A stretch of DNA of 64,000 nucleotides from Ailurus styani (GCA_002007465.1 LNAC01000335.1:1329040-1393039); one strand, 5' to 3'. Shown: positions 23,801 to 36,824, counted from the first letter of the stretch. Notes: generated by a model from the letters alone, not told the origin. Translations and numbers: made by a program.

Positions 23801-24932
23801 ATTAAGCAAACATTTTGTTGTCTTTGGATTGCAGAAGCATGGCAGTAAAGCAATCCCTTTGCTAAAAATCTCTCTGAATCTCTTTCATATTGGAAAGACT
23901 GGACGTAGGCCCTTGGGAATGTTTGCGGGGACCTTGGCACTGTGTGACTCCAGCCTTTTCCGCCTGTGAATGCTGTCCCCAGAAGTCCTGTCGTGTAGCC
24001 TGCAGGCAGGGCCACATCTTCTACGAGCGTGTATTTAGAAATCTCTTGTTCTCTGTAGCACACCAGAGCATAGGACCAAATTCGCTAGTTTATGTGGCAG
24101 GAAAATGGAATGCTATCCGTGGGCTGTAATTGCTTTATCCGACTCATTTCATTTACCGTGGTAAATATTACTGTAAGGGAGCAATGCGTTTTCGGAAGTA
24201 TCAAGCAGCGGATCACTGTGCTCTGGGCCGAGGAATGAGGAAAGCTTCTAGGGAACAGACTCCGCGCCGTGGGTGGGGTCCCTTAGCCGGTCCCGTCCAG
24301 CGCTCTCTCCAGGTCAACATATGGGACAACTTGCCTGCCCTCAGCACCGTCACAGTCGGAGCCCCCTTCACCATAAACGTAACCTAGTGCATGAAACACA
24401 ACAGGATTTAAAACAGGGAATTAGGTGCTTATAATATCCCTCCAGGGCCAAGGGCGCAGGCTCTGAGCTGAGTGCTCCAGCACGGCTCTTGGGCTCTGCT
24501 GAGCGCCGGGCACCTGCTGCCAGGGTCAGAAGAAGATGACAGAATCAGGACGCGGCCACCGTTGCTGCAGCTCCCAGGGCCGGCTCCTCCTGCGAGGATC
24601 AGGGAGGGCCCTGAGACTTGCAGTCCGCAATCAGGACGTCCCCCACAGAACAATGCCACCACCCCGCGGCTGGGACCTCACACCCCAGGCAGGAGCCACG
24701 CAGGAAAGTGGGTGGTCTGCAGCCTGCACCTCTCCCAGCCTGGCTCAACTCAGTCTCACAGGAAGTCCTCCTACTGGTGGAACTTCCGTCCGGGCCCAAA
24801 CCCCATTGCAAGCGGGTCTGGGAAATGTAGCTTTTAGCATTCTGACCTAAGAGCAGACAGCACTGCAGCGGAGGGTGAGGAGGAAAACCATTGTATCTCC
24901 TGCTATCATGTCTCTTCATTCCCTTCAAAAAG
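23801..24932. other. Intron A-B remainder, unassigned
   Basis: Non-coding. A GC-richer block at 24,430-24,840 gives overlapping open frames on both strands with no recognised product. Confidence 0.4.
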
Positions 24933-25069
24933 CATGTGGGTTCTCATGTCACACAACCTGTGTAGAGAAAGCTCCACCAGCTTGTCCAGTGCCTTCTCAG
25001 CAGAAGAAAGGTGCCCTCGGTCTAGACGCACAGGAGGGCACGGGAACAGCCTATGAAGGCCACGTCTGG
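24933..25069 (+). CDS. CDC42BPA-like: Exon B: C1 second half and linker to PH
   Basis: Acceptor TTCATTCCCTTCAAAAAG (weak pyrimidine tract), donor GTCTGG|GTAAGT. The first two bases finish a codon begun in exon A. The peptide starts CGFSCHTTCVEKAPPACPVP and ends GTGTAYEGHVW. Together with exon A it supplies every C1 zinc ligand with family spacing: H, CxxC, 13 residues, CxxC, 4, H, 2, C, 7, C. In MRCK proteins C1 binds diacylglycerol or phorbol ester and takes part in membrane recruitment. The frame is fully open (45 codons). The short intron to exon C is 672 bp. Confidence 0.88.
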
Positions 25070-25741
25070 GTAAGTGTCACTAGTTGGGGTTCAGATGACC
25101 TCTTGATGAGTTTATTAATCACCTCACAGTCTGTGAGCACATTTGTAAAAAAAAAAATTATATATGTAATATCTATAACAGATTATGCAATGCAAATTAT
25201 ATGCAGATGAACATATTTGTTCCATCCTGAGAAGATAGTTTGAGAACAAAATCTGGCTGTCTCCAATAGGATATTTTTAAACGTCTCAAAGTTTTTTGTT
25301 CAGACCTCACCCTGTGATGAATAATTGTTGAAAACTAATGATGGAACTTTGAATTCCAGTCAACAATGACAAATTTGGAGACTAAAAGTAAAATAACCTT
25401 TTGGAGAAATATTTAAAATCTGAGTTGAATTTGAGGCATGGTGTCACCAAATTTGAATTTAACGTTACCAGGGACAAAGATATTATTTGATTGTATCACT
25501 AGTATTAACTGAAATGGTGTCAATCTTATTTTCACAAGTGATCTTCAGTCTTCAAAGGAATTCCCTTGTTTTTTTTAAAAATTCAATTATGTTATATACA
25601 GTTCTGTTCCTCATCTTCAATAAGAAAAGTGACAGATTTATAACATGTTTATTATTAATTTTGTATGTAATAATTGGATAGTATTTGGTGTTTCAGCTCA
25701 TATTGTTTTTATTGGTTGTTGTTTTTAAATCAAAACTAAAG

Positions 25742-25881
25742 ATCCCAAAGAAAGCAGGGATGAAGAAAGGATGGCAGAGAGCACTGGCTATAGTTTGTGA
25801 CTTCAAGCTCTTCCTATATAACATGGATGAAGAAAAAGACGCAAAACCCAACGTTGTCGTGAGTCAAGTGATTGACATGAG
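25742..25881 (+). CDS. CDC42BPA-like: Exon C: PH domain, first part
   Basis: Acceptor TTAAATCAAAACTAAAG is purine-rich near the AG and weak; donor ATGAG|GTAAAC. The 46 codons read IPKKAGMKKGWQRALAIVCD and continue FKLFLYNMDEEKDAKPNVVV to SQVIDM. This is the opening strands of the MRCK PH domain, just after C1. Fully open, exits in phase 2, and joins exon D in phase. A peptide in this position helps target MRCK to membranes and cell-cell junctions (family knowledge). Confidence 0.88.
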
Positions 25882-26109
25882 GTAAACTTTGAAAGGGAGA
25901 ATTTTTTAATTAAACAAATGGGAATAAAAATGGCTTCAGATATTTTCTTTAAAAAGTGTTGTCATTAAAATTTAACTTCATGTTAAAGTTCCTAATTTCC
26001 TCCATTGCCATGTAAACTTCAAAACAGAAGATTCTTGCCTAAAGTTTGCATCACCACCCCTAAGGTATGGATCATAATTTAGTGCGATATTGGTAAGAGT
26101 TTTTTATTC

Positions 26110-26119
26110 AAGTTATCTT

Positions 26120-26168
<49 letters not shown>

Positions 26169-26184
26169 TGCGTGTGTGTGTGTG
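26110..26184 (+). repeat. (GA)n microsatellite with (GT) end
   Basis: About 23 uninterrupted GA units from 26,120, then TGTGCGTGTGTGTGTGTGG. It lies in the large intron C-D. Confidence 0.95.
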
Positions 26185-26224
26185 GCAAGAGGAGAAATAG
26201 CATCTCAAAACCAGACACACTTCA

Positions 26225-27560
26225 TAGTGAGATGTAACTCACCATAAATGTCACCATTTTAAAGTGTTCCAATTCACTGGTTTTTCATATGTTCACAAGG
26301 TTGTGCAACCATCACCACAATCCAATTTTAGAACATTCTCATCACGCCAAAAAGAAACCATATACGTATTATTCTACACTCTCCCTTGCCGCAAGCCCCT
26401 GGCAACCAGGAATCTATTTCTGTCTCTGGATTTGCCTCCTCTGGTTATTTCACATAAATGGAATCACATGTGAAGCTTGCCATTGGCTTCCTTCACTGAA
26501 CATACGGCTCTCAATCTTCCTCCATGCCGCCTGTATCCATATTTCATTACTTTTTATGGCTTATGCCCTTTTTCAGGTTGAGGAAATTCCCTTCTATTTC
26601 TGGTTGAAGTGATTTTATCAGGTGTTGGATTTTGGCAAATTCTTTCGCTGTGTCTATTGAGGGGATCATATGGTTTTTCCCCTCTTTATTAACATGGTGT
26701 ATTACATTGATTGATTTTTTAAATATAGAACCTACCTTACATTCCTGGGACAAATCCCACTTGGTTATGGTGTGGGAAAAATAGGAATATCCTTTTTATA
26801 TGCTGCTGGATTGGATTTGCTGGAATTTATTGAGGATTTTTCCATCTGTATTAATATAGAATATTGGTCTATAGTTTTATTTTATTAGATACTTTGGCTG
26901 GTTTTGGTGTTAGAGTAATAATGGCCTCAGAATCAACTGGACAATACTCTTTCCCCTCTTATTTTTTGGAAGAGTTTGTGAAGGATTGGTATTAACTATG
27001 TTTGGTAGAATTCACTAATAAAGCCATCTGGTCTTGAACTTTTATTTATGAGAAGTTTTCTGATTACTATCTCAATCTCTACTTGTTATAAATCCATTCA
27101 GATTTCTACATCCTCCTGAGTTAGCTTTAGTACTTTGTGTTTTCTAGGAATTTTTCTATTCTTTTAGATTTTCTAATTTTTTGGCATGTGATTGTTTATA
27201 GTATTTGCTTATAATTCTTTTAATTTCTAAAATGTCAGTTAGTTATGTTCTCTCTCTCATTTCTAATTCTAGTAATTTGAATCTTCTCTCATTTTTTTCT
27301 TGGTTTAGCTAAAGGCTTGCCAATTTTGTTAATCTTTTTAAAGAACAGACTTTTGATTTTCTTGATTTTCTCTTCTTTTTCTATATTGTCTTTTTAATTT
27401 CCACACTCTATTCTTTGTTATTTCCTTCCTTCTGCTTATTCTAGGGTTAGTTTGCTCTTCTTTTTCTAGTTTACTAAGGTGGAAAGTTAGGTTATTGAGT
27501 TGAGATCTTCATCCAATCATTTCTTTTGTCCCCTTTTATCTCTTCTCTTACTTTAGGAGT
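26225..27560 (-). mobile_element. L1 3' UTR and ORF2 piece in intron C-D
   Basis: Complement of an old L1 3' end (TTCACAAGGTTGTGCAACCA, AGCCCCTGGCAACCAGGAAT) followed by ORF2 reverse-transcriptase-region sequence (CATTCCTGGGACAAATCCCA, CCATCTGGTCTTGAACTTTT). Internal deletions; no intact frame. Confidence 0.75.
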
Positions 27561-27873
27561 CCCATGGTGTGCAAGTCTTAGTATTATTTATGGTGTCCTG
27601 CAGGTCTCGGAGGCTCTGTTCATTTTTCTTCATTCTTTCTTTCTTTTTCTCAGATTGGATAATATTAATTGACCTATCTTCAAGTTCAGCGATTTTGTTT
27701 TCTGCCTACTCAAATCTATTTTTGAGCCCCACTAGTGAATTTTTCATTTCACTTATTTTACTCTTCAACTTCAGAATTTCTTTTTCTTTTTTTTTTACAA
27801 TTTCGAATTCCTTATCGATATTTTCTATTTGGTGAGACATCATTCTTATAATTTTTTTAAAAGATTTAATTTA

Positions 27874-28090
27874 GGGCGCCTGGGTGGCTCAGTGGCTTAA
27901 AGCCTCTGCTTTCGGCTCAGGTCATGATCTCAGGGTCCTGGGATCGAGGCCCATATCGGGCTCTCTGCTCGGCAGGGAGCCTGCTTCCTCCTCTCTCTCT
28001 GCCTACTTGTGATCTCTCTCTCTCTGTGTCAAATAAAGAAATAAAATCTTTAAAAAAAATAAATAAATAAATTAATTAATTAAAAAAAAA
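27874..28090 (+). mobile_element. Can-SINE inserted into another SINE
   Basis: GGGCGCCTGGGTGGCTCAGT to AAATAAAGAAATAAAATCTT plus A-rich and AAT-rich tail. AAAGATTTAATTTA on the left (27,860-27,873) is repeated on the right (from about 28,092). That repeat is the tail side of the older minus-strand SINE, so this copy landed in it. Confidence 0.9.
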
Positions 28091-28271
28091 AAAGATTTAA
28101 TTTATTTATAACAGAGATAGTGAGAGAGGGAACACAAGCAGGGGGAGCTGGAGAGGGAGAAGGAGGCTCCCCGCTGAGCGGGGACCCTGATGTGAGGCTT
28201 GATCCCAGGACCCTGGGATCATGACCTGAGCAGAAGGCAGACGCTTAACGACTGAGCCACCCAGGCACCCC
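28091..28271 (-). mobile_element. Can-SINE, minus strand (older host copy)
   Basis: AAAGATTTAATTTATTTATA, GGCTTGATCCCAGGACCCTG, TGACCTGAGCAGAAGGCAGA and a head ending ACTGAGCCACCCAGGCACCC. Confidence 0.9.
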
Positions 28272-29545
28272 ACATTCTTAGAATTTTCTTTAGTTCTTTA
28301 GCCATGCCTTCCTTTAGGTCTTCAAACATATTTAAAATGGCTGATTTAAATCTTTGTCTAATAAATTCAACATCTGGGTTTCCTGAGGAACAGCTTCTCC
28401 TGGCTGTGTTTTCCCTGTGTATTTTTCATAATTGTGTGTTTCTTTGCATGTCTTATAAATTCTTCTTAAAAACTGGACATTTCAAATAATGAAACTGGCA
28501 ACTCTGGTAATCAAATTCCACCTCCTCTCCAGGATTTGTTGTTGTTACTTGTAATCATTGTTTGTTTCTTTGGTGACTTTTCTGAACTAATCTGTAAAGT
28601 CTTTATTCTTTGTCATATGTGGTCACTGAAATCTCTACTTCATTAGCTTTGTGGTCAGCTAATGATTGTGCAGAGATTTTTTTTAAGCATCTGGATCCAG
28701 TATATCTCCCAGTCTTTGCTGAAGGCCTTTGTGTGCAAATTGGGGCACTCCTTCAGTACTCAGCAAGGCAGCTGCTAACATTGTCTTAGCCTCCACTTTC
28801 TACTTGTGCAAGTCCTCAAGAACAATGGAAGAAATAGTAGCTGAAAACGTCCCAAATTTTAATGTAAAACATTAATCGACACATCCAAGTCAGCAAGGAG
28901 TGAGCACTGATGGCCTTGGCAGGTCTTCCGAGTAGAGCACAGCCCCAGGAATGTTCACAGCCATATACGTGTGCGTCGACATCTAGATTCCTAGCAATAC
29001 GGCCAAGCTTCTCAAAGACCCTACGGACATCTCACTTGCAGCTTATCTTTTTAACATTTTTGATTAATCTTTTTTTTTGCCCCAATTGTTAAACACTGCC
29101 TAGGCAGATATGTAGTTAAGATGCTTCCGTGTAGTTGTTTTCTATAAGTGCCCCCTGGGGATAGATTTTTCAAACTTGGGAGAGCTCTGAATTAAGTCAA
29201 ATGTATCAGTTTTTTTTTCTCATACCTCCTCCTCTTTTCTGCTCCCCACAGTGTCCACTGGCTTCTAGGATGCACTGTAAATGCAGGCTGCCAATTTTCA
29301 AGGCTTCTGAGGAGGTGGAAAATGGAGCATGCAACTAGGGCAAGTTAAATCAACACAAAGCTCATGATTCCTACCAAGATTTGGCTGTTTCTCTTAAATT
29401 TCAAATTCTCTTTGGATTACCACAAACTTTGGTTAATTTAAACAGTTCTGAAAAAGTTGATTCTGATGAATTTCATAAGTGTTTTCCTCTCTGTTTTTTT
29501 TATGAAGGAGAGAATCTTCAGAGGTCCTTACTCTGCCATTTTGTG

Positions 29546-29930
29546 CAGATGTCTCTTTAAGTGTTTATTATTAAATAATAGTGAATCAGTGAACTTGTAG
29601 CAAGTATATCTTATTGAAAGAAATGCAGTAATATGTTCTCTCCTCCCCGCTGACTGTTCTGAATCTTTTAAGCCCCTTTACACAGTCCTCTTAGTATATC
29701 TGGGTATCTGTCCTCGGCCTTTTACTCTTCCCCCTTCTGTACACACCCAAGGTGATCCATCATTTCCTGTGGCTCCAGGTATCACCTGCACCATGATGAC
29801 ATGCCCTGCCTGAATGTTCTATCACAGATTATTTGGGTCTCCATATTCATCCTGTCTTATTTTGATACCTTGCTCAAAAACTCTGTTCTATATTCTTCAC
29901 ACTAGTTAATGTCACCCTTGTCAGATATTT
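29546..29930. other. Intronic, unassigned
   Basis: No exon or repeat recognised. Confidence 0.4.
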
Positions 29931-30124
29931 TTTTTAAAGATTTTATTTATTTATTTCACAGAGGGAGAGAGATCACAAGGAGGCAGAGAGGCAGGCAGAG
30001 AGAGAGGGGGAAGCAGGCTCCCTGCTGAGGAGGGAGCCCGATGCGGGCCTCGATCCCAAGACCCTGAGATCATGATCTGAGCCGAAAGCAGAGGCTTTAA
30101 CCCACTGAGCCACCCAGGCGCCCC
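29931..30124 (-). mobile_element. Can-SINE, minus strand
   Basis: TTTTTTTAAAGATTTTATTT to CACTGAGCCACCCAGGCGCCCC. CAGATATT flanks it on both sides (29,921 and 30,125). Confidence 0.92.
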
Positions 30125-30125
30125 A

Positions 30126-30260
30126 GATATTTGATAGTACCTTGAATAACTGGCACAGGAAACCAGATTATCTTGAAGGTGACTTTGAAAGANGATACTT
30201 GATAGTACCTTGAATAACTGGCACAGGAAACCAGATTATCTTGAAGGTGACTTTGAAAGA
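30126..30260 (+). repeat. 67-bp direct duplication around one N
   Basis: 30,126-30,192 and 30,194-30,260 are the same 67 bases except one (GATATTTG versus GATACTTG), separated by a single N at 30,193. This is the signature of two contig ends that overlap but were not merged. Confidence 0.9.
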
Positions 30261-30283
30261 TTAGTCTGGCAGTAGATTTTTTT

Positions 30284-30284
<1 letters not shown>

Positions 30285-30330
<46 letters not shown>
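30285..30330 (+). repeat. (GA)n microsatellite
   Basis: About 20 GA units followed by GTGAGTGTGTTTGG. Confidence 0.95.
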
Positions 30331-30332
<2 letters not shown>

Positions 30333-31580
30333 GTGTGTTTGGTGTTGGAGATGGGAAGTGGAAGCAAGGCTGGAGTCAAGTCCAGCTTCTAATTGTCCAT
30401 TCTTCAGATCGAATGAGTGTCTGCACTAATGTGATGGCTCTCGGAATTACAAAAAAAGAGATGGGCATGAGAAATACTACTAAGGAGATCTCACAGAGAA
30501 AGGAAAATGAAGAAAAGAGTAGCAAGAATAGATGGTACTAAGGTTCTAAGTCATGAAGAACAAGAAAGGGGAACAGCAGTAAAGTTGTAATGGAGAATGA
30601 GCATACTGGGGCAAAGACGTAAGTTAGTTTAGATGTTGAAGAAGTAGAAAATTATCAAGTGAGCTGGATCAATTCGACTTCTACTTTCAACCAAAATGGA
30701 GTAGTAACAGGGGCTCCGGGTGTGGGGCTGGCTCAGTCAGAAGAGCTTGTGACTCAGTCTCAGGGTTGTGAGTTTGAGCCCCATATTGGGTGTAGAGATT
30801 ACTAAAGATAACTTGTTTTTTAAATGGAGTAACAGGGAACATATTTAACCTTCCCTCTGAAACAACCAAGAAACCAAGAAATATTTAAGGGGCTGGTGAT
30901 AATAAAAGGCAGTGATCCCTAAAAAATGGAAGCAAATAAGGTGATCTCTGTATTTGCCTCAAGTTACTGTGTTGTGAGAGTTTCTAGGACATAACATAGG
31001 AAGTGGAATTCCAGGCAGAGCCAGGTGGACTCCTAGCGTTGAAGACATGGAGTTGAGAGAGACAGAGAGGGAAGTCTCCAGGGATCTCCAGAAGATCTCA
31101 TTCAAGGAGTCAGCAGATTACTGAGCAGCACATGTATGTGAGGAAACTACTGGAGGCCAGTGAAAGAACCACCTGAAGGATTAGAGAGAAGAGTGTCTGT
31201 TCCAACCAGCCAGACTGGAGACCTTGAGATAACTGAGTAACTCTGTTATCTATTAAGTGATGGAATTTTAATTAAACATTATCCCACAAAGAAAATTCCA
31301 AGTCCAAATAGCTTCACTGAGGTTTTGTTTTGTTTTGTTTTTCCGAACTACTGACCACCTAAGGAACACACAATACCAATTCTACATAAAATTTTCCAGG
31401 AAATTGAGGACTAGGTTCCTAACTCATTCTATGGGACCTGCATTCCCTTGACACCAAAGCCAGGCAAAGACATTACAAGAAAAGTACAAACCTTTCTTCT
31501 CAAACTATTCCAAGAAATATAAGAGGAAGGAAAACTTTCAAATTCATTCTATGGGGCCAGTACCACCGTGATACCAAAAC
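30331..31580. other. Intronic, mostly unassigned
   Basis: Apart from the SINE at 30,711-30,822 I see no exon. From about 31,370 the sequence becomes L1-like. TTTTGTTTTGTTTTG runs near 31,325-31,341. Confidence 0.4.
30711..30822 (+). mobile_element. Older tRNA-type SINE
   Basis: CTCCGGGTGTGGGGCTGGCT head, CTCAGGGTTGTGAGTTTGAG, CCATATTGGGTGTAGAGATT end. AAATGGAGTAGTAACAGGG before and AAATGGAGTAACAGGG after look like a diverged duplication. Confidence 0.75.
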
Positions 31581-31589
31581 CAGATAAAG

Positions 31590-34030
31590 ACACCACGACA
31601 AAAGAGAATTACAGGCCAATATCTCTCATGAATATAGATGCAAAATCCTTCAACAAAATATTAGCAAACCAAATCCAGTAATACATTAAAAAACTCATAC
31701 AGTACACATCAAGTAGGACTTATTTCTGGGACACAATTGTGGTTCAATATTCACAAGACAAGCAACATGATATGTCACATAACTAACAGGGTAAAAACCA
31801 TATGATCATTTCAGTAGACACAGAAAAAGCATTTGACAAAGTACTATGTCCATTCATGGTAAAAAAAAAAACAACACTGCAAAATAGGTCTAGAGGGAAT
31901 ATAGCTCAACATATAAAGACCTTATATGGAAAACCCGTGACCAACATCATACTCAATGGTGAAAAACTGAGAGCTTCTCCCCTATGGTCAGGAACAAGAC
32001 AAGGATGTCCACTCTCACCACTTTTATTCCACACAGTACTGGCAGTCCTAGCCACAGCAGTTAGATAACATAAAGAAATAAAAGGTGTCCAAATTGGTAA
32101 GGAAGAAGTGAAACCCTTGCTATTTGCACAAGACATGATGCTGTATATAGAAAGCCCTAAAGACTCCACCAAAAAACTGGTAGAGTTGACAAATGAATTT
32201 GGTAGTCACAGGATACAGTCAATGTACAAGAATCTGCTGCATTCCTATAAACTAATAACAAAGCAGTAAAAAGTGAAATTTAAAAAATAATCCCATTTAC
32301 AATTACACCAAAGACAAGAAAATAAGAATAAATTTACCCAAAGAAGTAAAAGACCTGTACCCTTAGAAAACACTGATGAAATAAATTTAAGGTGATGCGA
32401 AGAAATGGAAGGATACTCTATGCTTTTGGATTGAAGAACAAATATTGTTAAAATGCCTATACTACCCAAAGCAATCTACAGATTTAATGCAATCCCTATC
32501 AAGATGCCAATAGCATTTTTCACAGAACTAGAACAATCCTACAATTTGTATGGAACCAAAAAAGACCCTGAATAGCCAAAGCAATCTTGAAAAAGAAAAA
32601 AATTGGAAGCATCACAATTCCAGATTTTAAGTTATATTACACGAGAGTAGTGATTAAAACAGTATGGTACTGACATAAAAACAGGCACATAGATCAACGG
32701 AATAGAACAGAAAACCCAGAAATAAACGCATAATTATACGGCCAATTAAACTTTGACAAGGTAGGAAAGAATATACAACAGGAAAAAGACTGTTTCTTCA
32801 ACAAATGGGGTTGGGAAGACTGGATAGCCACGTGCAAAAGAATGAAACTGGGCCACTTTCTCTCACCATCTGCAAAAATAAACTCAAAATGGATTTAAGA
32901 CCTCAATGTGAGACCTGAAGTCATAAAAATCCTTGAAGAGAGCATAGGCAATAATTTCTCCGGCCTCGGCTGAAGTAACTCTTTTTTAGATATGTCTCCT
33001 GAGGCAAGGGAAATAAAAGCAAAATTAAACTGTTGGGACTACATAAAAAATATCTTTCTGCATGGCAAAAGCAACAATCAATAAAACTAAAAGGCAATCT
33101 GCAGAATAGAAGATATTTGCAAATGGCACATCTGATAAAGGGATAGTATCCAAAACATATACAGAACTAATAGAATTCAATACCTCAAAATCAAATAATC
33201 CAATTTAAAAATGGCCAGAAGACATGACCAGACATTTCTCCAAAGAAGATATTCAGATGTCAAACAGATATATAAAAAGATATTCAACATCACTCATCAT
33301 CAGGGAAATGCAAATCAAAACTACAATGAGATACCACCTCACACCGTTCAGAATAGCTAAAATAAAAAACACAAGAAACCACAAGTGTTGTCAAGGATGT
33401 GGAGAAAAAGGATCTTACATTGTTGGTGGGAATGCAAACTGGTACAGTCACTGTAGAAAAGAGTATGAAGGTTCCTCAAAATGTTAAAAGTAGAACTACC
33501 TTACAATCCAGTAATCGCACTACTGGGTATTTACCCAAAAACATTTATTCAAAGGGATACATGCACCCCTACGTTTACTGCCACATTATTTACAATAGCC
33601 CAACTATGAAAATGGTCTATCTATCAACAGATGAATGGATAAATAAGATGTGGTATACACACACACACACACACACACACAGAGGAATATTATTCAGCCA
33701 TAAAAAGGAGTGAAATCTTGCCATTTATAACAACATGGATAGAGCTAGAGAGTATAATGTGAAGCAAAATAAGTCAGTCAGAGAAAGACAAACCCATTTG
33801 ATCTCACTTACATGTGGAATTTAAGAAACAAATGAGCAAAGGAAAAGAGAGAGAGAGAGAAATCAAGAAAAAGACCCTAACTGTAGAGAACAAACTGCTG
33901 GTTACCAGACGGGAGGTGGGTGGGGCGATGAGGGAAACAGGAGATGGGGATTCAAGAGTACACTTATCATGATGAAATAAAGTAAGATAAAATAAAATAT
34001 TAAAAAAAGCGCAAACCAATATTCTTTGTA
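31590..34030 (+). mobile_element. L1 ORF2 C-terminal half and 3' end
   Basis: Sense orientation. Fragments include DTEKAFDKV near 31,816, [14 protein letters not shown] near 31,990 and the active-site region as FAQDMML (usual FADDM) near 32,122. Then come [13 protein letters not shown] near 33,268 and a 3' end with GAATATTATTCAGCCATAAA. A (CA)n run at 33,657-33,680 lies inside. Stops throughout. Confidence 0.85.
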
Positions 34031-36720
34031 AATTCAGTTGCAAAAAGTCTTTAAAAATGTTAGTAAATCGAATCCAGTGCTATGTAAAAATTATGTTGCA
34101 TCACGAACAAGTATGGTATATCTCAGGAAGGTTGGATTAACATTCCAAAATCAATGTACTACCCTAATGAAAAAAGATCATGTCAACAGATACAGCAAAC
34201 ACATTTGGCAAAACCACGTTTATTCTTGATGAACTCTTAGAAGGGAGCTTCCTCATCTTGATAGGGTATCCATGAAAATCTTGTAAAACATCATAACTAG
34301 TGGCAAAAGACTCAATGCTTTCTCTCTAAGATCAGAAGGAAGATAAGGATGTTTACTCTCACCACCCTGACTTGTTTAACATTGTACTGGCAATCCTAGC
34401 CAGGGAAGAAAAAGAAATAAAATACATCCAGGTTGGACCAAAAGGAGGCAGAGTTATTCATAGACAAACATCTATGAAGGAAATCTAAAGCCATCTATAA
34501 AAAAGCTATTAGAATTAATATATGAATTTAGCCAGTTTGCAGGATACATGATCAACATATAAAAATGGACTGCACTTCTTTATGCTAACAACAAGTAATC
34601 AGAAACTGAAATTAAATAAGCAATACCATTTGCAATCGCATCAAAACATATTAAAAGTTAGTAATCAATATGACAAAAGATGTGCAAGACTTGTACACCG
34701 AAACTATAAAATATTGATTAAAAATTAACCAAGACTTAAATAAATGGAGAGTGACTGTACTCATGCATTGGAAAAGTCAATATTTTTAAAATGTTGAGTG
34801 TTCCCAAAATTGATCTATATTTTCAACACAATCTTAATCAAAATCCCAGCAGGCTTTTTCATTTTTTGTAGATATTGACAAGTTCATTTTAAAATTCATA
34901 GGGAAATGCAAAGAGATAGAGGAGACAAAACAACTTTGAAAAAAAACAAGTTCAGAAATACATACACAAATACATATATAAAACATTTACAATATACATA
35001 CAAGGTACATTTGCAAATATACAAAATATATTTACACATAATAGATTTATGTATATATTTCTGGATTTTCTATTCTATTAATAGACAGTTGATCCCAGAA
35101 CAACACGGGTTTGAACTGTGCAGGTCCACTTACATGCAAAATGTTTTTGATACATACAGTACAGCATACTGTATCGTAAATGAATTTGCTTTCCTTATGA
35201 TTTTAATAACATTTTCTTTTCTCTAACTTATTTTATTATAAGAATATAGTATATAACATATATAAAATACAGAATATGTGTTAATCCACTTGTTTATGCT
35301 ATCAGATAGACTTCCAATCAACAGTAGGCTACCAGCAATTATGTTTTGGGGGAGTTAAAAGTTATACATGGATTTCTGACTGCTCGGGGATGGTCAGTGC
35401 CCCTAACCCCACATTGTTCAAGGGTCAACTGTATACAATATTTTCTACAAGTTGTAAAGGCTATCAACAAATGGTACTGGAATTTTAGATATTTGTATGC
35501 AAAAAAAATCAACTTTGATCCATACTTTTTACCACATACAAAAATTAACTTAAAGTAGATCATAGAACCAAATGTAAAACCTAAAATTATAAAGTACCCA
35601 GAAGCGGACATAGGAGAAAACCTTTCTGATCTTGGATAAGACAAAGAATTTTTAGATATAACACGAAAGCACAACACGTACAAGAAAAAAACTGATACAC
35701 TGGACGATATCAAAATTTAAAACTTCAGCTCCTTGAAGTCCACTGTTGTAAGAAGTAACATGCTGGAGAGCAGGCGAAATCAAACTCCTGACAATGACTT
35801 ATATCCAAAATGTAGAAAGAATTCTTACAACTCAATAATAAGAGAATAAATAGCTCAACTTTCAAAAAATGGGCAAAAATTTGAAAAGATACTTTAACGA
35901 GCAAGATACACATATGGCAAGTAAGCCCATAAACAAATGCTCGACATCCTTAATTATTAGGGAAATTCAAATGAAACGACCATGTGGTGCCATTACACAT
36001 CCGTAAGAAAGGCTACGATTGAAAAGACTGACCATTTCCAGTGTTGGGAGGATATGAGGACCTAGAATATTCTTACACTGCTTTGTAAATCGAGTAACCA
36101 TTTTGCAAGAGTTTGGCAGATCCTTGCAAAGTTAAATGCACACCTACTATATCATCCAGTGTCTCTGGAGAGACTGGACTACCTGGATACCCAGGTATTT
36201 CCCCAAGAGAAATCATCTGTCCACTGAAGATATACATGAATAGTCATAGCAGTTTTATTTAAAATAGCCCCAAACTTGAAATAACCCCAATAACCATTAC
36301 TGGGTGAATGGATACCTTGCGGCATAGCCATACAATGGAATATTGCTCACCCATAAAAAGGAATGAAGTATTCATCCGTGCAACAACATGAATGAATATC
36401 AAGATAATTATACTGAGAAAAGGCAGCCAGACAGAAAAAAATACATATTTTATGTCTCTTTGTTTAAAATATAAAATACATATTTTATGTCTTATATAAA
36501 GTGCTAGAAAATTCAAACGAATCAAAGTGGCAGGAAGCAGATCACTGATTGACTGGGAGGGATGACAAAGCAGTCCCAGGAAATGTTTTGGGTGATGGAC
36601 ATGTTCATCACACACATCTTATGGTGATGGTTTCACGGGTGTATACATAAGTCAAAACTTTTCTAACTGTCCACTTTATAAATATGTGCAGTTACATGCC
36701 AGGTACACCTTAGTAACATT
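34031..36720 (+). mobile_element. Second, older L1 in sense orientation
   Basis: AGATCATGTCAACAGATACA, TACTGGCAATCCTAGCCAGG, CAATCTTAATCAAAATCCCA and a 3' region with GGAATATTGCTCACCCATAA. A pogo-like element interrupts it at 35,084-35,432. Confidence 0.75.
35084..35432 (+). mobile_element. Pogo-like non-autonomous DNA transposon
   Basis: Left end CAGTTGATCCCAGAACAAC, right end GTTGTTCAAGGGTCAACTG: inverted repeats matching at about 16-17 of 19 positions, followed by TA. The internal sequence (GGGTTTGAACTGTGCAGGTC, AACATTTTCTTTTCTCTAAC, GTTTTGGGGGAGTTAAAAGT) fits a Tigger-type carnivore element as I remember it. It lies in an L1. Confidence 0.75.
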
Positions 36721-36824
36721 TAAAATATCTCTCAAATCAGCTGATCTGAGGGCACAAGGTCCTTTTTCTAGGCCATGGCTTTGGAGTCAGTCAGGTGCTC
36801 CCATTCCAGCCCTTGAGGACTGAG

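Larger units (their letters stand above)
27561..29545 (-). mobile_element. Old L1 5' region in intron C-D
   Basis: GGTGTCCTGCAGGTCTCGGA, CTATCTTCAAGTTCAGCGAT, TCTTTGTCTAATAAATTCAA and ACTCTGCCATTTTGTGCAGA match the complement of L1M 5' sequences I know. Two Can-SINEs split it at 27,874-28,271. With the preceding piece it may be one inserted element of about 3.3 kb. Confidence 0.65.

Noticed and set aside
31802..32068. Reverse-transcriptase-like frame with [10 protein letters not shown]
   Set aside because: L1 ORF2 remnant with a changed active-site region and surrounding stops; not a domesticated gene as far as can be seen.
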